A stretch of 33,231 nucleotides of DNA from Bacillota bacterium (GCA_026627155.1 JAPNUJ010000026.1:1-33231); one strand, 5' to 3'; positions 25,195 to 33,159 are shown, counted from the first letter of the stretch. A program made the numbers and translations. Notes: generated by a model from the sequence alone, not told the origin.

Positions 25195-26415
25195 TCACTC
25201 ATACCGCAGTGCATCAATCGTGTTGAGATTCGCGGCCTTGCGTGCCGGGTAGACGCCAAAGACCACTCCGACCAAGAGAGCGAATCCGATCGAGAGAAGC
25301 ACCGGACCCGGCGTCACCAGATTCCCGACATGCGTCAGCGCCCCGGCGATCTCCGAGCCCCCGCCTCCGATTAAGAGTCCGATCAGAGCGCCGGTGACGC
25401 TGAGCGCCACCGACTCGATCAAAAACTGCAGGAGCACCGTGCTGCGTCGCGCCCCAACCGCCTTGCGTATGCCGATCTCGCGAGTGCGCTCGGTGACGGA
25501 GACGAGCATGATGTTCATGATTCCGATGCCTCCGACTAGCAACGAGATGGCCGCCACGCCAGACAGCATGTCCGTGAGCGTCTGCGTTGAGGAACTTAGC
25601 GTACTGAGTGTCGTCGCCTGGTTGAAGATCTGAAAGTCACTGGCCTCGCTCCCCGTCAGGTGGTGCATAAACCGCAGCGTCGAGGTGATTTCTTGCTCTG
25701 CCTGGTTCATCACGGCCGGTGACTGCGCGGAGACGATGATCGAACCTACGTAGTTCGAACCCGTCAGCTCATTCATCGCCGTCGTGACAGGCAGATCCAC
25801 ATAGTCATTGGGATTTTGAAAGCCGGTCGTGTCTTGGGCCGCGAGGACGCCAATGACCGTAAAGGGGATCTGACGGATATCGACAGTAGCCCCGATTGGA
25901 TTGACGTTTTGATTGGCAAAGAGAATCTGGGCAATATCGCTCCCAAGTACCACAACGTTGGCGCTCTGTGTCACTTCCTGATTGGTAAAGAAGCTCCCTT
26001 GCGCCACCGTGAGATCCTTCATGGTCGCATAGTCGGCACTCGTCGCCTGGATGGTGACAGAGTCATTGTTCGGTCCGTACAGCGCCTGTCCGTTGCTTTG
26101 GACCATAGGCGAGACCCCGGAGATATCGGGGTCATCCGCCGCAATCGCCTGCGCATCGGCGTATGTGAGCGTCTGGGCGCTGCCTTGTCCAAACTGTACA
26201 CCTCCCGCCCCCGCTGCCCCTGAGTCGATGGTGAGCAGATTGGTGCCAAGAGACTCCACGGCCTGGGTGATGCTGATCGTCGTCGCCTCACCGAGTGCAG
26301 AGAGGCCGATCACGGACGCGACGCCAATGATGATGCCGAGCATCGTAAGAAAGGAGCGCATCTTGTTTGCTGCGATACTTCGCATCGCAACCTGCAGCGT
26401 GTCGCGCAAGGTCAT
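25195..26415 (-). CDS. MacB-type ABC transporter permease
   Basis: A 406-residue permease with the FtsX/MacB plan. One membrane helix lies near residues 19-41, then a large extracytoplasmic domain (about 45-280), and three helices near 285-308, 330-355 and 365-392. The GGIGIMNIMLVSVTERTREIGIRKAVGA segment, split here by loops, is the family hallmark. It differs from Escherichia coli MacB in that the ATPase is a separate gene. The ATG at 26415 has GGGAGGG six bases upstream and overlaps the ATPase stop by one base (TGATG). It works with the ATPase and the adaptor upstream as a mechanotransmission-type complex. In a monoderm host without TolC, export would be to the cell wall. Confidence 0.92.
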   Translation of the reverse strand: MTLRDTLQVAMRSIAANKMRSFLTMLGIIIGVASVIGLSALGEATTISITQAVESLGTNLLTIDSGAAGAGGVQFGQGSAQTLTYADAQAIAADDPDISGVSPMVQSNGQALYGPNNDSVTIQATSADYATMKDLTVAQGSFFTNQEVTQSANVVVLGSDIAQILFANQNVNPIGATVDIRQIPFTVIGVLAAQDTTGFQNPNDYVDLPVTTAMNELTGSNYVGSIIVSAQSPAVMNQAEQEITSTLRFMHHLTGSEASDFQIFNQATTLSTLSSSTQTLTDMLSGVAAISLLVGGIGIMNIMLVSVTERTREIGIRKAVGARRSTVLLQFLIESVALSVTGALIGLLIGGGGSEIAGALTHVGNLVTPGPVLLSIGFALLVGVVFGVYPARKAANLNTIDALRYE

Positions 26416-27236
26416 CAGAAGCCCTCCCTGACCGGCGGTGGCAATGGCGTAGCTGGTGTGGTCGCAAACCGGGCCGAGAACGCCGGGCCCGAATCAGACT
26501 CGGAATCGGTCCGTGAGTCAGCCCGTGAGTCAGCCCGTGAGTCTGGCCGTGAGTCGGTTTGGGAGTCCGCCGCGACCTGCCCATCCACGAAGCGAATGAT
26601 TCGCTTGGCGCGGCGCCCGACCTCCGCCTCGTGTGTCACGATGACGATGGTGTGGCCCTGGCGATGCAGGTCCTCAAAGAGTTCAAGAATCTCCTCGGTC
26701 GTGTGACTGTCCAGCGCTCCCGTCGGCTCGTCAGCCAACAACAACGCCGGACGATTCACCAGCGCACGCGCGATCGAGACCCGTTGTTGTTGGCCACCTG
26801 ACAACTCATTCGGGCGATTCTGGAGACGGTTGGACAGACCGACTCTTGCGAGTGCCTCCTCAGCGCGCGCGCGCCGTTCCTTGCGCGAGACGCCCGCGTA
26901 CATCATCGGAAGCTCGACATTTTGCAGCGCTGTCGTGCGCGACAAGAGATTGAACTGTTGAAAGACAAACCCAATTTTCAAGTTTCGCAGTGCCGCAAGT
27001 TCGTTATCGCTCAGCGACGCCACATCGATCCCATCCAGGCGATAGGTCCCGCTGGTCGGGACGTCAAGACAGCCGACCATGTTCATCGTCGTCGACTTGC
27101 CTGAACCTGACGGGCCCATGATGGCCACGTATTCGCCATGCTGGATCGTCAGTGACACGCGGTTGAGCGCCCTCACGCGTTCACCGCCGATCTCGTACTC
27201 TCGCACCACATCGTGCATTTCGATGAGTGGCTGCAC
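26415..27236 (-). CDS. MacB-type ABC transporter ATPase with DS-repeat tail
   Basis: A 273-residue ATP-binding subunit of the LolD/MacB class. Walker A GPSGSGKST is at 41-49, followed by the Q-loop (FVFQQFN), signature LSGGQQQR, Walker B LLLADEPTGALD and H-loop VTHE, all intact. The core ends near residue 222. A tail of about 50 residues follows, beginning with seven tetrapeptides of the form DSxx and ending in a Pro-rich stretch; this is unusual for the family. The chosen start is the GTG at 27236, seven bases after GAGGGGGA. A TTG at 27269, overlapping the adaptor stop, would add 11 residues and is the alternative. It energises the permease encoded next. Confidence 0.92.
   Translation of the reverse strand: MQPLIEMHDVVREYEIGGERVRALNRVSLTIQHGEYVAIMGPSGSGKSTTMNMVGCLDVPTSGTYRLDGIDVASLSDNELAALRNLKIGFVFQQFNLLSRTTALQNVELPMMYAGVSRKERRARAEEALARVGLSNRLQNRPNELSGGQQQRVSIARALVNRPALLLADEPTGALDSHTTEEILELFEDLHRQGHTIVIVTHEAEVGRRAKRIIRFVDGQVAADSQTDSRPDSRADSRADSRTDSESDSGPAFSARFATTPATPLPPPVREGF
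26491..26574 (-). repeat. seven 12-bp tandem repeats coding DSxx units
   Basis: Units begin at 26491, 26503, 26515, 26527, 26539, 26551 and 26563, each starting GA(A/G)TC on the plus strand; two central units are identical. They encode the low-complexity tail of the ATPase. The period is a multiple of three, so unit gain or loss keeps the frame. Confidence 0.9.
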
Positions 27237-27265
27237 GTCCTGGTCCCCCTCTCGCGTCGGGGCGG

Positions 27266-29542
27266 TCAACCGCCAAACCCGCCTCGTCCAAAGCCACCAC
27301 CGAAGCCGCCTCCGAGTCCACCAAACCCGCGGCCCGCACCGGCCCCCGTGGCAGACGACGTCGAAGCTGTTCCCGGAGGCACCAGCAAAATCTGCTCACC
27401 TGCTTGCAGACCCCCAGTGACTTGCACTGTACTGACACCGAAGAGGCCTACTGTGACGGGCTGAAACCGGACCTGATTCCCGTACGGCGTCGAAAAGGCC
27501 CCGCGCCCGCCGCCGAAAGCCCCGCCAAACCCGCTGGCTCCGCCCGCGCCGGAAAAGCCGCCACCACCAGAGAAGCCCCCGCCGCCCGCGGCCGCGCCGC
27601 CTGAGAAGCCGCCGGCGTTTACCGTGCCGCTCCCGGATGAGGTCGCACCACTGGACCCACTGCCACTGCCGCCACCAAAGCCGCCGAACCCACCGCCTGC
27701 ACCCCCACCGAAGCTCCCGTGATGTTTGCGAAAGTAAGCGGAGAAACCGGACGCGGACCGCTTCCCTTTTCCGCTGTTCAGCACGTACACGCCTTGGATC
27801 GTTCCGAGTTGCGTCAGGGAGATCGCCGGAACGACGAGCGTGTGCGTTGCCGTCTGCGTGTCAATCGTGACGTTGGTCGTCAAGCCCGTTCGCAACTGGT
27901 TTTTCGGGTCGTTGACCGTGGCCATCACCGTGTACTCGGTGACATTGGAGACGACTTGGGGCGTGGGGTAGACCTGCGTGATCTTGCCTGAAAAAGACTC
28001 CGTCGGGAAGGCCGTGGCGGTTGCCGTGATCGCTTCCCCGGCTTGAACTGACCCAATGTCCGACTCCGGCACCTGAATGTTGAGCGTCGCATGCGCGGCC
28101 GCGGTTTGATCGATGACCACGACGGGAGCGCTACTGGAGACGGCCTCGCCGGGCTCGCCATTGATCGTCGTGACGACGCCACTGATGGGGGCCGTCAACA
28201 CAGTGTCCGACACGGCAAGACGCGCCGTCTGGAGCTGCGCCTCGGCAGATTGCACCGCCGCTTGCGCGGCGATGATCGCCGCCTGGTCGGACTGGATTGT
28301 GGAGGGGTCGGGCGGTTGCTCTGTCTCTTGCAGCGAGGCGACTGCGCTTTGCAGGCCGATCTCATCTTGCTGCACAGCGTTTTGCGCGTTGTCCAATGCC
28401 TGCTTTGAGGACAGGCGATCATTGTAGACTTGCTGGTTGATCACCAAATTTTGCTTGGCTGCATTGTACTGAAGCTCCGCTTGCTGCAACTGGACTTGCG
28501 CCGTCGTCACGGCATTGGCAGCGAGCCGGGCGTCCGTGGTGTTGCTCGCGGGCTGCGCATCGGCGAGATTTTTTTCTGCGGTCACCAGCCCAGACTGGTC
28601 ATTGGTCAGCGACGTGTCATTTTGCACGACGGCACTCTCGCCGCTATTGTAGGACTGCTGCGCTTGACGAACCGCATTCTCGTCAGCCTGAATCTGTGTG
28701 GCCGATGCATTGTTGGCCACATCTGTGGACAGGGTCTGCTCTGCTGCCTGAAGTGTTTGCTGGACGATCGCCAGGTTCTGCCTCGCCAGGGACAGTTGTT
28801 GGTCTGCGCTCGTGATCGCTTGCTCGGCCACCGTCACCTCATCGCGCAGTACACTGATGTCTTGCGGAGTTCCGCCATTTTCCGTCTCCTGCTGCTGCAG
28901 CTTCGCCTTTTGCAAGTTGATCCTGGCGGCCTGCACGGCGGCCGTCTCCTCAGTCACGGCACTCTGGGCCGACGCGAGTGCACCTTCAGAACTCGATCGA
29001 TTGTTGTAGATAGCCAACTGATCCTGATACTGTAGCTTGGCGCCTGCGAGGGACGACCGCGCTTTCGCCACTGAGGCGCGTGCGACGGCTAAGGTGGGTG
29101 CCGTGGGCGGCTCTTGCGCCTGTGTGAGCTTGGCCTTGGCCTCCACGAGGTTAGCCTCTGCCTGTTCGACGCTGGCCTCGGCTGTCGTCTCCTGGATTTG
29201 CTGTGTTGCGTCGTTGAGCGTTGCAAGCACCTGTCCTTGCTGGACGTTCTGTCCGACCTGCACGGGAAGCGTGTTAAGAATGCCGCCCGTACCGGTGAAG
29301 TTCAGCTGAACTTCTTGCGGCGCCTGGACCGTTGCGCTCGAGCTGACCGTCTGCGTGACGTCGCCAAACCCCACCGTGTACAGATCACTCTGAGGCACAG
29401 CGAGGGTGCGATTGGCCAGTTGCGTATAGGCGACGGCCCCGCCCCCCAAGACGATCACTGCGGCCAACGATCCGTATAGCCACGGTTTGCGGCGGCGCCC
29501 CTGTAGAGGAACCCGAATCTGTGGATCTATGACTGCACTCAC
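27266..29542 (-). CDS. MacA/HlyD-type adaptor with extra-long coiled coil and Gly-rich inserts
   Basis: A 758-residue membrane-fusion protein homologue, about twice MacA length. Residues 21-40 are a membrane anchor, 60-112 the first lipoyl half, 113-447 a coiled coil, 448-478 the second lipoyl half (TAPISGVVTTINGEPGE) and 480-575 the beta-barrel. The coiled coil appears internally duplicated: 178-255 (YNNRSSSEGALASAQSAV) matches 372-447 (YNDRLSSKQALDNAQNAV). Between the barrel and the membrane-proximal end (684-722) is a Gly/Phe/Ser-rich insert at 609-683, and the protein ends in another Gly/Phe run (733-758). The start is the GTG at 29542 with AGGGGG seven bases upstream; ATGs at 29575 and 29566 lack good sites. 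It is the first gene of the long export unit. Confidence 0.88.
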   Translation of the reverse strand: MSAVIDPQIRVPLQGRRRKPWLYGSLAAVIVLGGGAVAYTQLANRTLAVPQSDLYTVGFGDVTQTVSSSATVQAPQEVQLNFTGTGGILNTLPVQVGQNVQQGQVLATLNDATQQIQETTAEASVEQAEANLVEAKAKLTQAQEPPTAPTLAVARASVAKARSSLAGAKLQYQDQLAIYNNRSSSEGALASAQSAVTEETAAVQAARINLQKAKLQQQETENGGTPQDISVLRDEVTVAEQAITSADQQLSLARQNLAIVQQTLQAAEQTLSTDVANNASATQIQADENAVRQAQQSYNSGESAVVQNDTSLTNDQSGLVTAEKNLADAQPASNTTDARLAANAVTTAQVQLQQAELQYNAAKQNLVINQQVYNDRLSSKQALDNAQNAVQQDEIGLQSAVASLQETEQPPDPSTIQSDQAAIIAAQAAVQSAEAQLQTARLAVSDTVLTAPISGVVTTINGEPGEAVSSSAPVVVIDQTAAAHATLNIQVPESDIGSVQAGEAITATATAFPTESFSGKITQVYPTPQVVSNVTEYTVMATVNDPKNQLRTGLTTNVTIDTQTATHTLVVPAISLTQLGTIQGVYVLNSGKGKRSASGFSAYFRKHHGSFGGGAGGGFGGFGGGSGSGSSGATSSGSGTVNAGGFSGGAAAGGGGFSGGGGFSGAGGASGFGGAFGGGRGAFSTPYGNQVRFQPVTVGLFGVSTVQVTGGLQAGEQILLVPPGTASTSSATGAGAGRGFGGLGGGFGGGFGRGGFGG

Positions 29543-29830
29543 ACCCTGACCCCCTGGTTGTCTCATGTACGACATTTGCCAGAATCATCGCAGGGCCTGC
29601 TTGAAATCTGCTTTAACGCGCGAAAGCCGCAGTGCGATCGAGCGGCGCCACATCTCGGCGCTGGCTGTCTCACCCTGCAGCCACAGAACTAGGGCAATTT
29701 TTCTGCCACAGCGTGCGAAAACCCATGAAATTTCAAGCAAAATTCAATCCGCAAGTTTTACGCTGGGGCCTGCATGGACCGGTAGCCTAGCCCATGGGCT
29801 TTGCCCAACATCTCTAATCGGGGAGGAAGA
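29543..29830. other. divergent intergenic region
   Basis: No gene and no convincing sigma-A promoter were found by eye between the adaptor gene and the Gly-rich membrane protein gene, although both must be transcribed from here. The middle (29695-29760) is AT-richer than its surroundings. A perfect 12-bp palindrome, AGCCCATGGGCT, lies at 29789-29800, 30 bases before the plus-strand ATG. An alternative sigma factor may be used. Confidence 0.5.
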
Positions 29831-30415
29831 ATGCCTTTGGACCAAACGGTCACACACCCAACACAACCGGTGAGGCGTTTACATAGCCCCATCTGGGTGC
29901 GCAGTCTCTGTATCGTGTTGTTGCTCGCAGTGGCTTATATCCATCTCGGACTCTTTCTGCGGATGATCTCGTTTCGTACCACGGCTCTCGGCGTGTTGTT
30001 CGGACTCAACGCCTTGGCGGCCGTCATCGCGGCCGTCGCCATATTCATGGACAGACGCTGGCTAGGATGGATTCTCGGAGGCGCGGTCGCCGGGGTAGCG
30101 GGCGTAGTCCGGCTTGCCATGAGTCTTTCGCCATCGATCTCTGCCAGCATCCTTGGCAACGGTGGCTTTCGCGCTGGCGGCTTTGCAGGTTACGGTGGGT
30201 TTGGGGGCAAGCATGTAAAAGGATTCAAGGGCTTCAAGGGCCACTTCCCAAACGGTTTCCATCCGCACTTCGCCAGCGGCGCAGGCTTTCAGTCTGGAGG
30301 GCTTCCCACGATCCCAGATGTGGTGACCATATCGATCGTCATCGAGTTCATTGTCGTGGCGCTGGTGATCTATGCCCTGATTCGCAGTCGCAAGCTGCAG
30401 GCGGGTTCCACCTGA
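29831..30415 (+). CDS. membrane protein with Gly/Phe/His-rich loop, unknown function
   Basis: A 194-residue protein not recognised as a known family. Four hydrophobic segments are visible, near residues 24-44, 48-71, 78-98 and 165-186. Between the third and fourth is a region of about 50 residues rich in Gly, Phe, Lys and His (GGFAGYGGFGGKHVKGFKG and following), probably exposed on one face. The same Gly/Phe style occurs in the divergently encoded adaptor, hinting at a shared context. The ATG at 29831 directly follows GGGGAGGAAGA. The stop is 65 bases before the next plus-strand gene. Confidence 0.75.
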   Translation: MPLDQTVTHPTQPVRRLHSPIWVRSLCIVLLLAVAYIHLGLFLRMISFRTTALGVLFGLNALAAVIAAVAIFMDRRWLGWILGGAVAGVAGVVRLAMSLSPSISASILGNGGFRAGGFAGYGGFGGKHVKGFKGFKGHFPNGFHPHFASGAGFQSGGLPTIPDVVTISIVIEFIVVALVIYALIRSRKLQAGST

Positions 30416-30437
30416 ATGACCGACGGGGTATACTAGC

Positions 30438-30478
30438 CTCAAGGCCTCAGAGTGATCCGGGGCTTTAGGAGGCCTGAG
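30438..30478 (+). promoter_or_regulatory. hairpin sequestering the ribosome binding site of the 104-residue ORF
   Basis: Arm CTCAAGGCCTC (30438-30448) pairs with GAGGCCTGAG (30469-30478): ten pairs with one bulged A and a 20-base loop. The ribosome binding site GGAGG (30468-30472) lies in the 3' arm and the ATG is at 30481. A TATACT -10-like hexamer at 30429-30434 would start RNA near 30441, cutting the 5' arm. Confidence 0.55.
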
Positions 30479-30480
30479 CG

Positions 30481-30795
30481 ATGCGTCCGGAAATCACGGC
30501 TGTACTGCAAAACATCAAGGAAGAGATCAATGCGGAGTACGGATTTCACGAGGGGATTCCGCGGATCAATTACGGGCCATGCGGCGTCGGCCTCCATTCG
30601 CGGGAAGACTACAGCGAAGAGTTTGTGATCGACGAAATGCTCGTGTATGACGAAGCGACATTGGACAAATGGTCGTACGGTCTAGATCGCACGTATCCGC
30701 GATTTTGCCCCAGTTTCCGTCGCTCGTTCGTCGAGAACACAGTGCAGTCCAATCTCGAAACACTCTTGAGTCAAGACGTGCCTTGGGATCGATAG
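30481..30795 (+). CDS. small acidic protein, unknown function
   Basis: A 104-residue soluble protein that I do not recognise. It has no signal peptide or membrane segment, is acidic and rich in aromatic residues, and has two cysteines (in YGPCGVG and RFCPSF) that could bind a metal or form a disulfide. The ATG at 30481 has GGAGG eight bases upstream, which supports real translation. It follows the Gly-rich membrane protein gene and is convergent with the GLUG-repeat gene. Confidence 0.65.
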   Translation: MRPEITAVLQNIKEEINAEYGFHEGIPRINYGPCGVGLHSREDYSEEFVIDEMLVYDEATLDKWSYGLDRTYPRFCPSFRRSFVENTVQSNLETLLSQDVPWDR

Positions 30796-30797
30796 TC

Positions 30798-30853
30798 CGG
30801 CTGTCGGCAAGGAGCCCGGCGTATGAGCGCCCGGTCCGCGCGGGCCACAGCCG
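30798..30853. terminator. possible bidirectional stem between convergent genes
   Basis: CGGCTGT (30798-30804) pairs with ACAGCCG (30847-30853), enclosing a GCCCG/CGGGC inner stem. It lies between two convergent genes, where a shared terminator is expected. No T-tract is present, so only weak support. Confidence 0.3.
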
Positions 30854-30873
30854 ATGGAGCGCGTGGCGAGCAC

Positions 30874-31665
30874 TCAGCGAGCGCTTGCCACGCCTGCCTG
30901 CGAACCCTGCCCCACGCCTTTGGCCGCGCTCTTGGCATCGAACCGGGAATTGGTGATGCGGCCGGATTCACGACTGCCGACCAAGCCTCCTGTCACGCCA
31001 CTGGCCTTGACTGTCCCGGTCGCCACACAGTTGGAGATCTCGCCACCATGCAAGACCCCGACCAGACCGCCTGCCAAGGCATCGCCGCCGCCGACCGCGG
31101 CACTCGACCGCGAGTTCCCGAGGTGACTGTCAATCAGCGCCCCCACCAAACCGCCTTCGATCGGGCCACTCACTGACCCTGCACTGGACGCATTGACGAT
31201 GCGTCCACCCTGTTGACGTCCCACCAAACCGCCCGCAAACTGCGATCCGCCCGTAACGGTGCCGCTCACCGAGAGACTGTCCAGACTCCCCACGGACGCG
31301 CCGATGAAACCCACGTCAGACCCCGACGAATCACTCACGTGCCATCCCGTGATCTCGTGGCCCTCGCCGTCGAGATGTCCACTGTAGGGTGCCATGCCAT
31401 TGCCGCCAAGAGGTACCCACGAGAATCCCGCAAGGTCTAGAGACGTTTCAATCCGGATATCGTCTTTCAGATATCGACTTTGGTTCTCATCCACATACTC
31501 CAGCTCAGAGGCGGTCGCGACCTGGACCCATCCACGAACCACGGGAGGGGCATCGGCCTGGGGCAATGTCGACGAAGACAACGAGACTCTGTCGACCACG
31601 ATACCACCGACCAGTGCCAAAGCGATCACCACAATTCCCACCATGATACGGCGCTGCATCGTCAT
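30874..31665 (-). CDS. membrane-anchored GLUG-repeat protein
   Basis: A 263-residue protein with an N-terminal membrane anchor or signal (about residues 8-25) and an exported C-terminal region. It contains several GLUG-type motifs (FAGGLVGRQQGGRIVNASS, then GGLVGALIDSHLGNS, GGLVGVLHGGEISNC, GGLVGSRESGRITNS), spaced about 25 residues apart, a pattern that forms beta-helical structures in bacterial surface proteins and adhesins. There is no SLH, LPXTG or lipobox anchor. The ATG at 31665 has GGAGG seven bases upstream; another ATG follows two codons later. It has its own promoter with an overlapping palindrome. Confidence 0.8.
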   Translation of the reverse strand: MTMQRRIMVGIVVIALALVGGIVVDRVSLSSSTLPQADAPPVVRGWVQVATASELEYVDENQSRYLKDDIRIETSLDLAGFSWVPLGGNGMAPYSGHLDGEGHEITGWHVSDSSGSDVGFIGASVGSLDSLSVSGTVTGGSQFAGGLVGRQQGGRIVNASSAGSVSGPIEGGLVGALIDSHLGNSRSSAAVGGGDALAGGLVGVLHGGEISNCVATGTVKASGVTGGLVGSRESGRITNSRFDAKSAAKGVGQGSQAGVASAR

Positions 31666-31683
31666 GACATGACCTCCATCGTA

Positions 31684-31714
31684 CCAAGTATACACCTTGG
31701 CATACTAGCGTGAA
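31684..31714 (-). promoter_or_regulatory. promoter and operator-like palindrome for the GLUG-repeat gene
   Basis: On the minus strand TTCACG (31714-31709), a 16-base spacer and TATACT (31692-31687). The -10 is covered by the inverted repeat CCAAG-N7-CTTGG (31684-31700). The -10 is only about 22 bases upstream of the ATG, so the leader would be very short. Confidence 0.4.
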
Positions 31715-31845
31715 GGGGTCATGCGCATGGCAGATTCGGCTCTGGTCGAGGAGCGTTTTGAGCACCCGATCAGGCTACCACGACCAACGAGGGGTCAGCC
31801 TCCTTGCTGCCACCTCGCAGTTCTGTGTTGGGCCCCGGGAGGAGA

Positions 31846-32538
31846 TCAGTCGTCCAAACTGAATTCCAGGGCCGATTGGACATGGATCGACGTGGTGTCG
31901 AACAGCGGGATATCCGCATCCTGAGGGGCCAGAATCATGCCGAGTTCCGTGCAACCGAGGATCACGCCTTCGATGCCGCGTAACTTGTTTCGTCGGATGA
32001 CGTGGAGGAGTTCCTCCCGCGAGTCAGCCGTCACGATGCCAAGACACAATTCTTCGTAGATGATGCGGTTTACGGTCACGATGTCATCCCCATTCGGAAC
32101 GACCACCTCCAGTCCCCGCGCGGACAGACGATCTTTCAGAAAGGGCTGCTCCATCGTGTAGCGGGTTCCGAGCAACAGAACCGTTCTCATACCGGACACG
32201 AGAACGGCCGACGCGGTGGCGTCACCGACGTGAAGCAGCGGAATCGACACGGCGCTTGTGACCTGCTCTGCGACCCGGTGCATCGTGTTGGCCGCGATCA
32301 AAATGCACTGTGCGCCTGCCCCTTCGAGCTTTACAGCGAGATCAGCGAAAATCTCGCCGGCGTGCTCCCACTCCCCGCTCTGCTGAAGGACTTCAATCTC
32401 AGCAAAATCAACACTCCACAACAACACTTTGGCCGAATGCAGCCCGCCCAGCCGTTGCTTCACGCCTCGGTTGAGTGCTGCATAGTAGTGCGCCGTTGAC
32501 TCCCAACTCGTACCGCCGATGATCCCGATGCACTTCAC
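31846..32538 (-). CDS. aspartate/glutamate racemase family protein (YgeA-like)
   Basis: A 230-residue PLP-independent amino-acid racemase family member, very similar in layout and length to Escherichia coli YgeA (IGIIGGTSWEST, GVKQRLGGLHSAKVLL, VLLLGTRYTMEQPF, RIIYEELCLG). Racemases of this fold use two catalytic residues facing the alpha carbon. The C-terminal Cys196 (GCTELG) is present. The N-terminal one, Cys in most members and Thr83 in YgeA, is Ala83 here (IAANTMH). Activity may be altered or lost. The GTG at 32538 has GAGGAGGGG five bases upstream; an ATG seven codons earlier has no site. It lies 17 bases after the upstream gene, in one unit. Confidence 0.85.
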   Translation of the reverse strand: MKCIGIIGGTSWESTAHYYAALNRGVKQRLGGLHSAKVLLWSVDFAEIEVLQQSGEWEHAGEIFADLAVKLEGAGAQCILIAANTMHRVAEQVTSAVSIPLLHVGDATASAVLVSGMRTVLLLGTRYTMEQPFLKDRLSARGLEVVVPNGDDIVTVNRIIYEELCLGIVTADSREELLHVIRRNKLRGIEGVILGCTELGMILAPQDADIPLFDTTSIHVQSALEFSLDD

Positions 32539-32555
32539 AGCGTCCCCTCCTCTGT

Positions 32556-33086
32556 TCATTGTAAACGATATCCCCCCAAATAGGCGTGGGCTAGCTCATC
32601 GGACAAGGTAAAGGCTTGCTGAGCAGTGCGCGCGGGGGCAGCAATGACAAGGCCGTTTTGTGCGGTCCACCCATCCCCATTTGGCGAGGGCCGAAAGGCA
32701 AGGATCGCGAAGCGACTGAAATCTCCATTGGCAAATAGCACGCCATAGGCAAATGTCTCGAGCGGGTTCCAGTTCACATAAACCATGTCTCCTCCTGACG
32801 CCTCGTCGAACTTGACAGTCAGGTCTTTGCCGTTATACGGGTTGGCTATGCTCGTGCCACTGAGGTCAATTTTACCTACAAAGGTTCTTTGTCCAAACGG
32901 GGATGGATACAACGTGCCGATCAGCGCCAGGCGTACTTCCCTACGGTTGTGTACCGAGTCGACTTGGACTTGAACGCCCTGGAGGACCAAGTCTATATGA
33001 CGTGGAAGTAGACTGTATCCCACGTACCCGAGTGCTAACGCCAAAATCACGACGATGACTCCGACACCCGCTTTAACCCGGCCCAT
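32556..33086 (-). CDS. membrane-anchored protein, unknown function
   Basis: A 176-residue protein not recognised as a family. Residues 5-27 form a single membrane segment (Gly/Val/Ile/Leu-rich) and the remainder, beginning HIDLVLQGVQVQVD, looks like a mainly beta-stranded exported domain. The ATG at 33086 has GGAGGGG five bases upstream; the frame remains open 31 codons further without a site. It is the first gene of the unit with the racemase-like gene. Confidence 0.7.
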   Translation of the reverse strand: MGRVKAGVGVIVVILALALGYVGYSLLPRHIDLVLQGVQVQVDSVHNRREVRLALIGTLYPSPFGQRTFVGKIDLSGTSIANPYNGKDLTVKFDEASGGDMVYVNWNPLETFAYGVLFANGDFSRFAILAFRPSPNGDGWTAQNGLVIAAPARTAQQAFTLSDELAHAYLGGYRLQ

Positions 33087-33159
33087 CGCCACCCCTCCAG
33101 CAACTGCATACGGCACCCCTAAGGTTGAAAGGGCCGATTTAGAAAACTCCGCCTTAGAA

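Noticed and set aside
27237-27269. TTG start for the ABC ATPase overlapping the adaptor stop
   Set aside because: Possible through coupling, but the GTG at 27236 has a far better spaced GAGGGGGA and fits the family's N-terminus.
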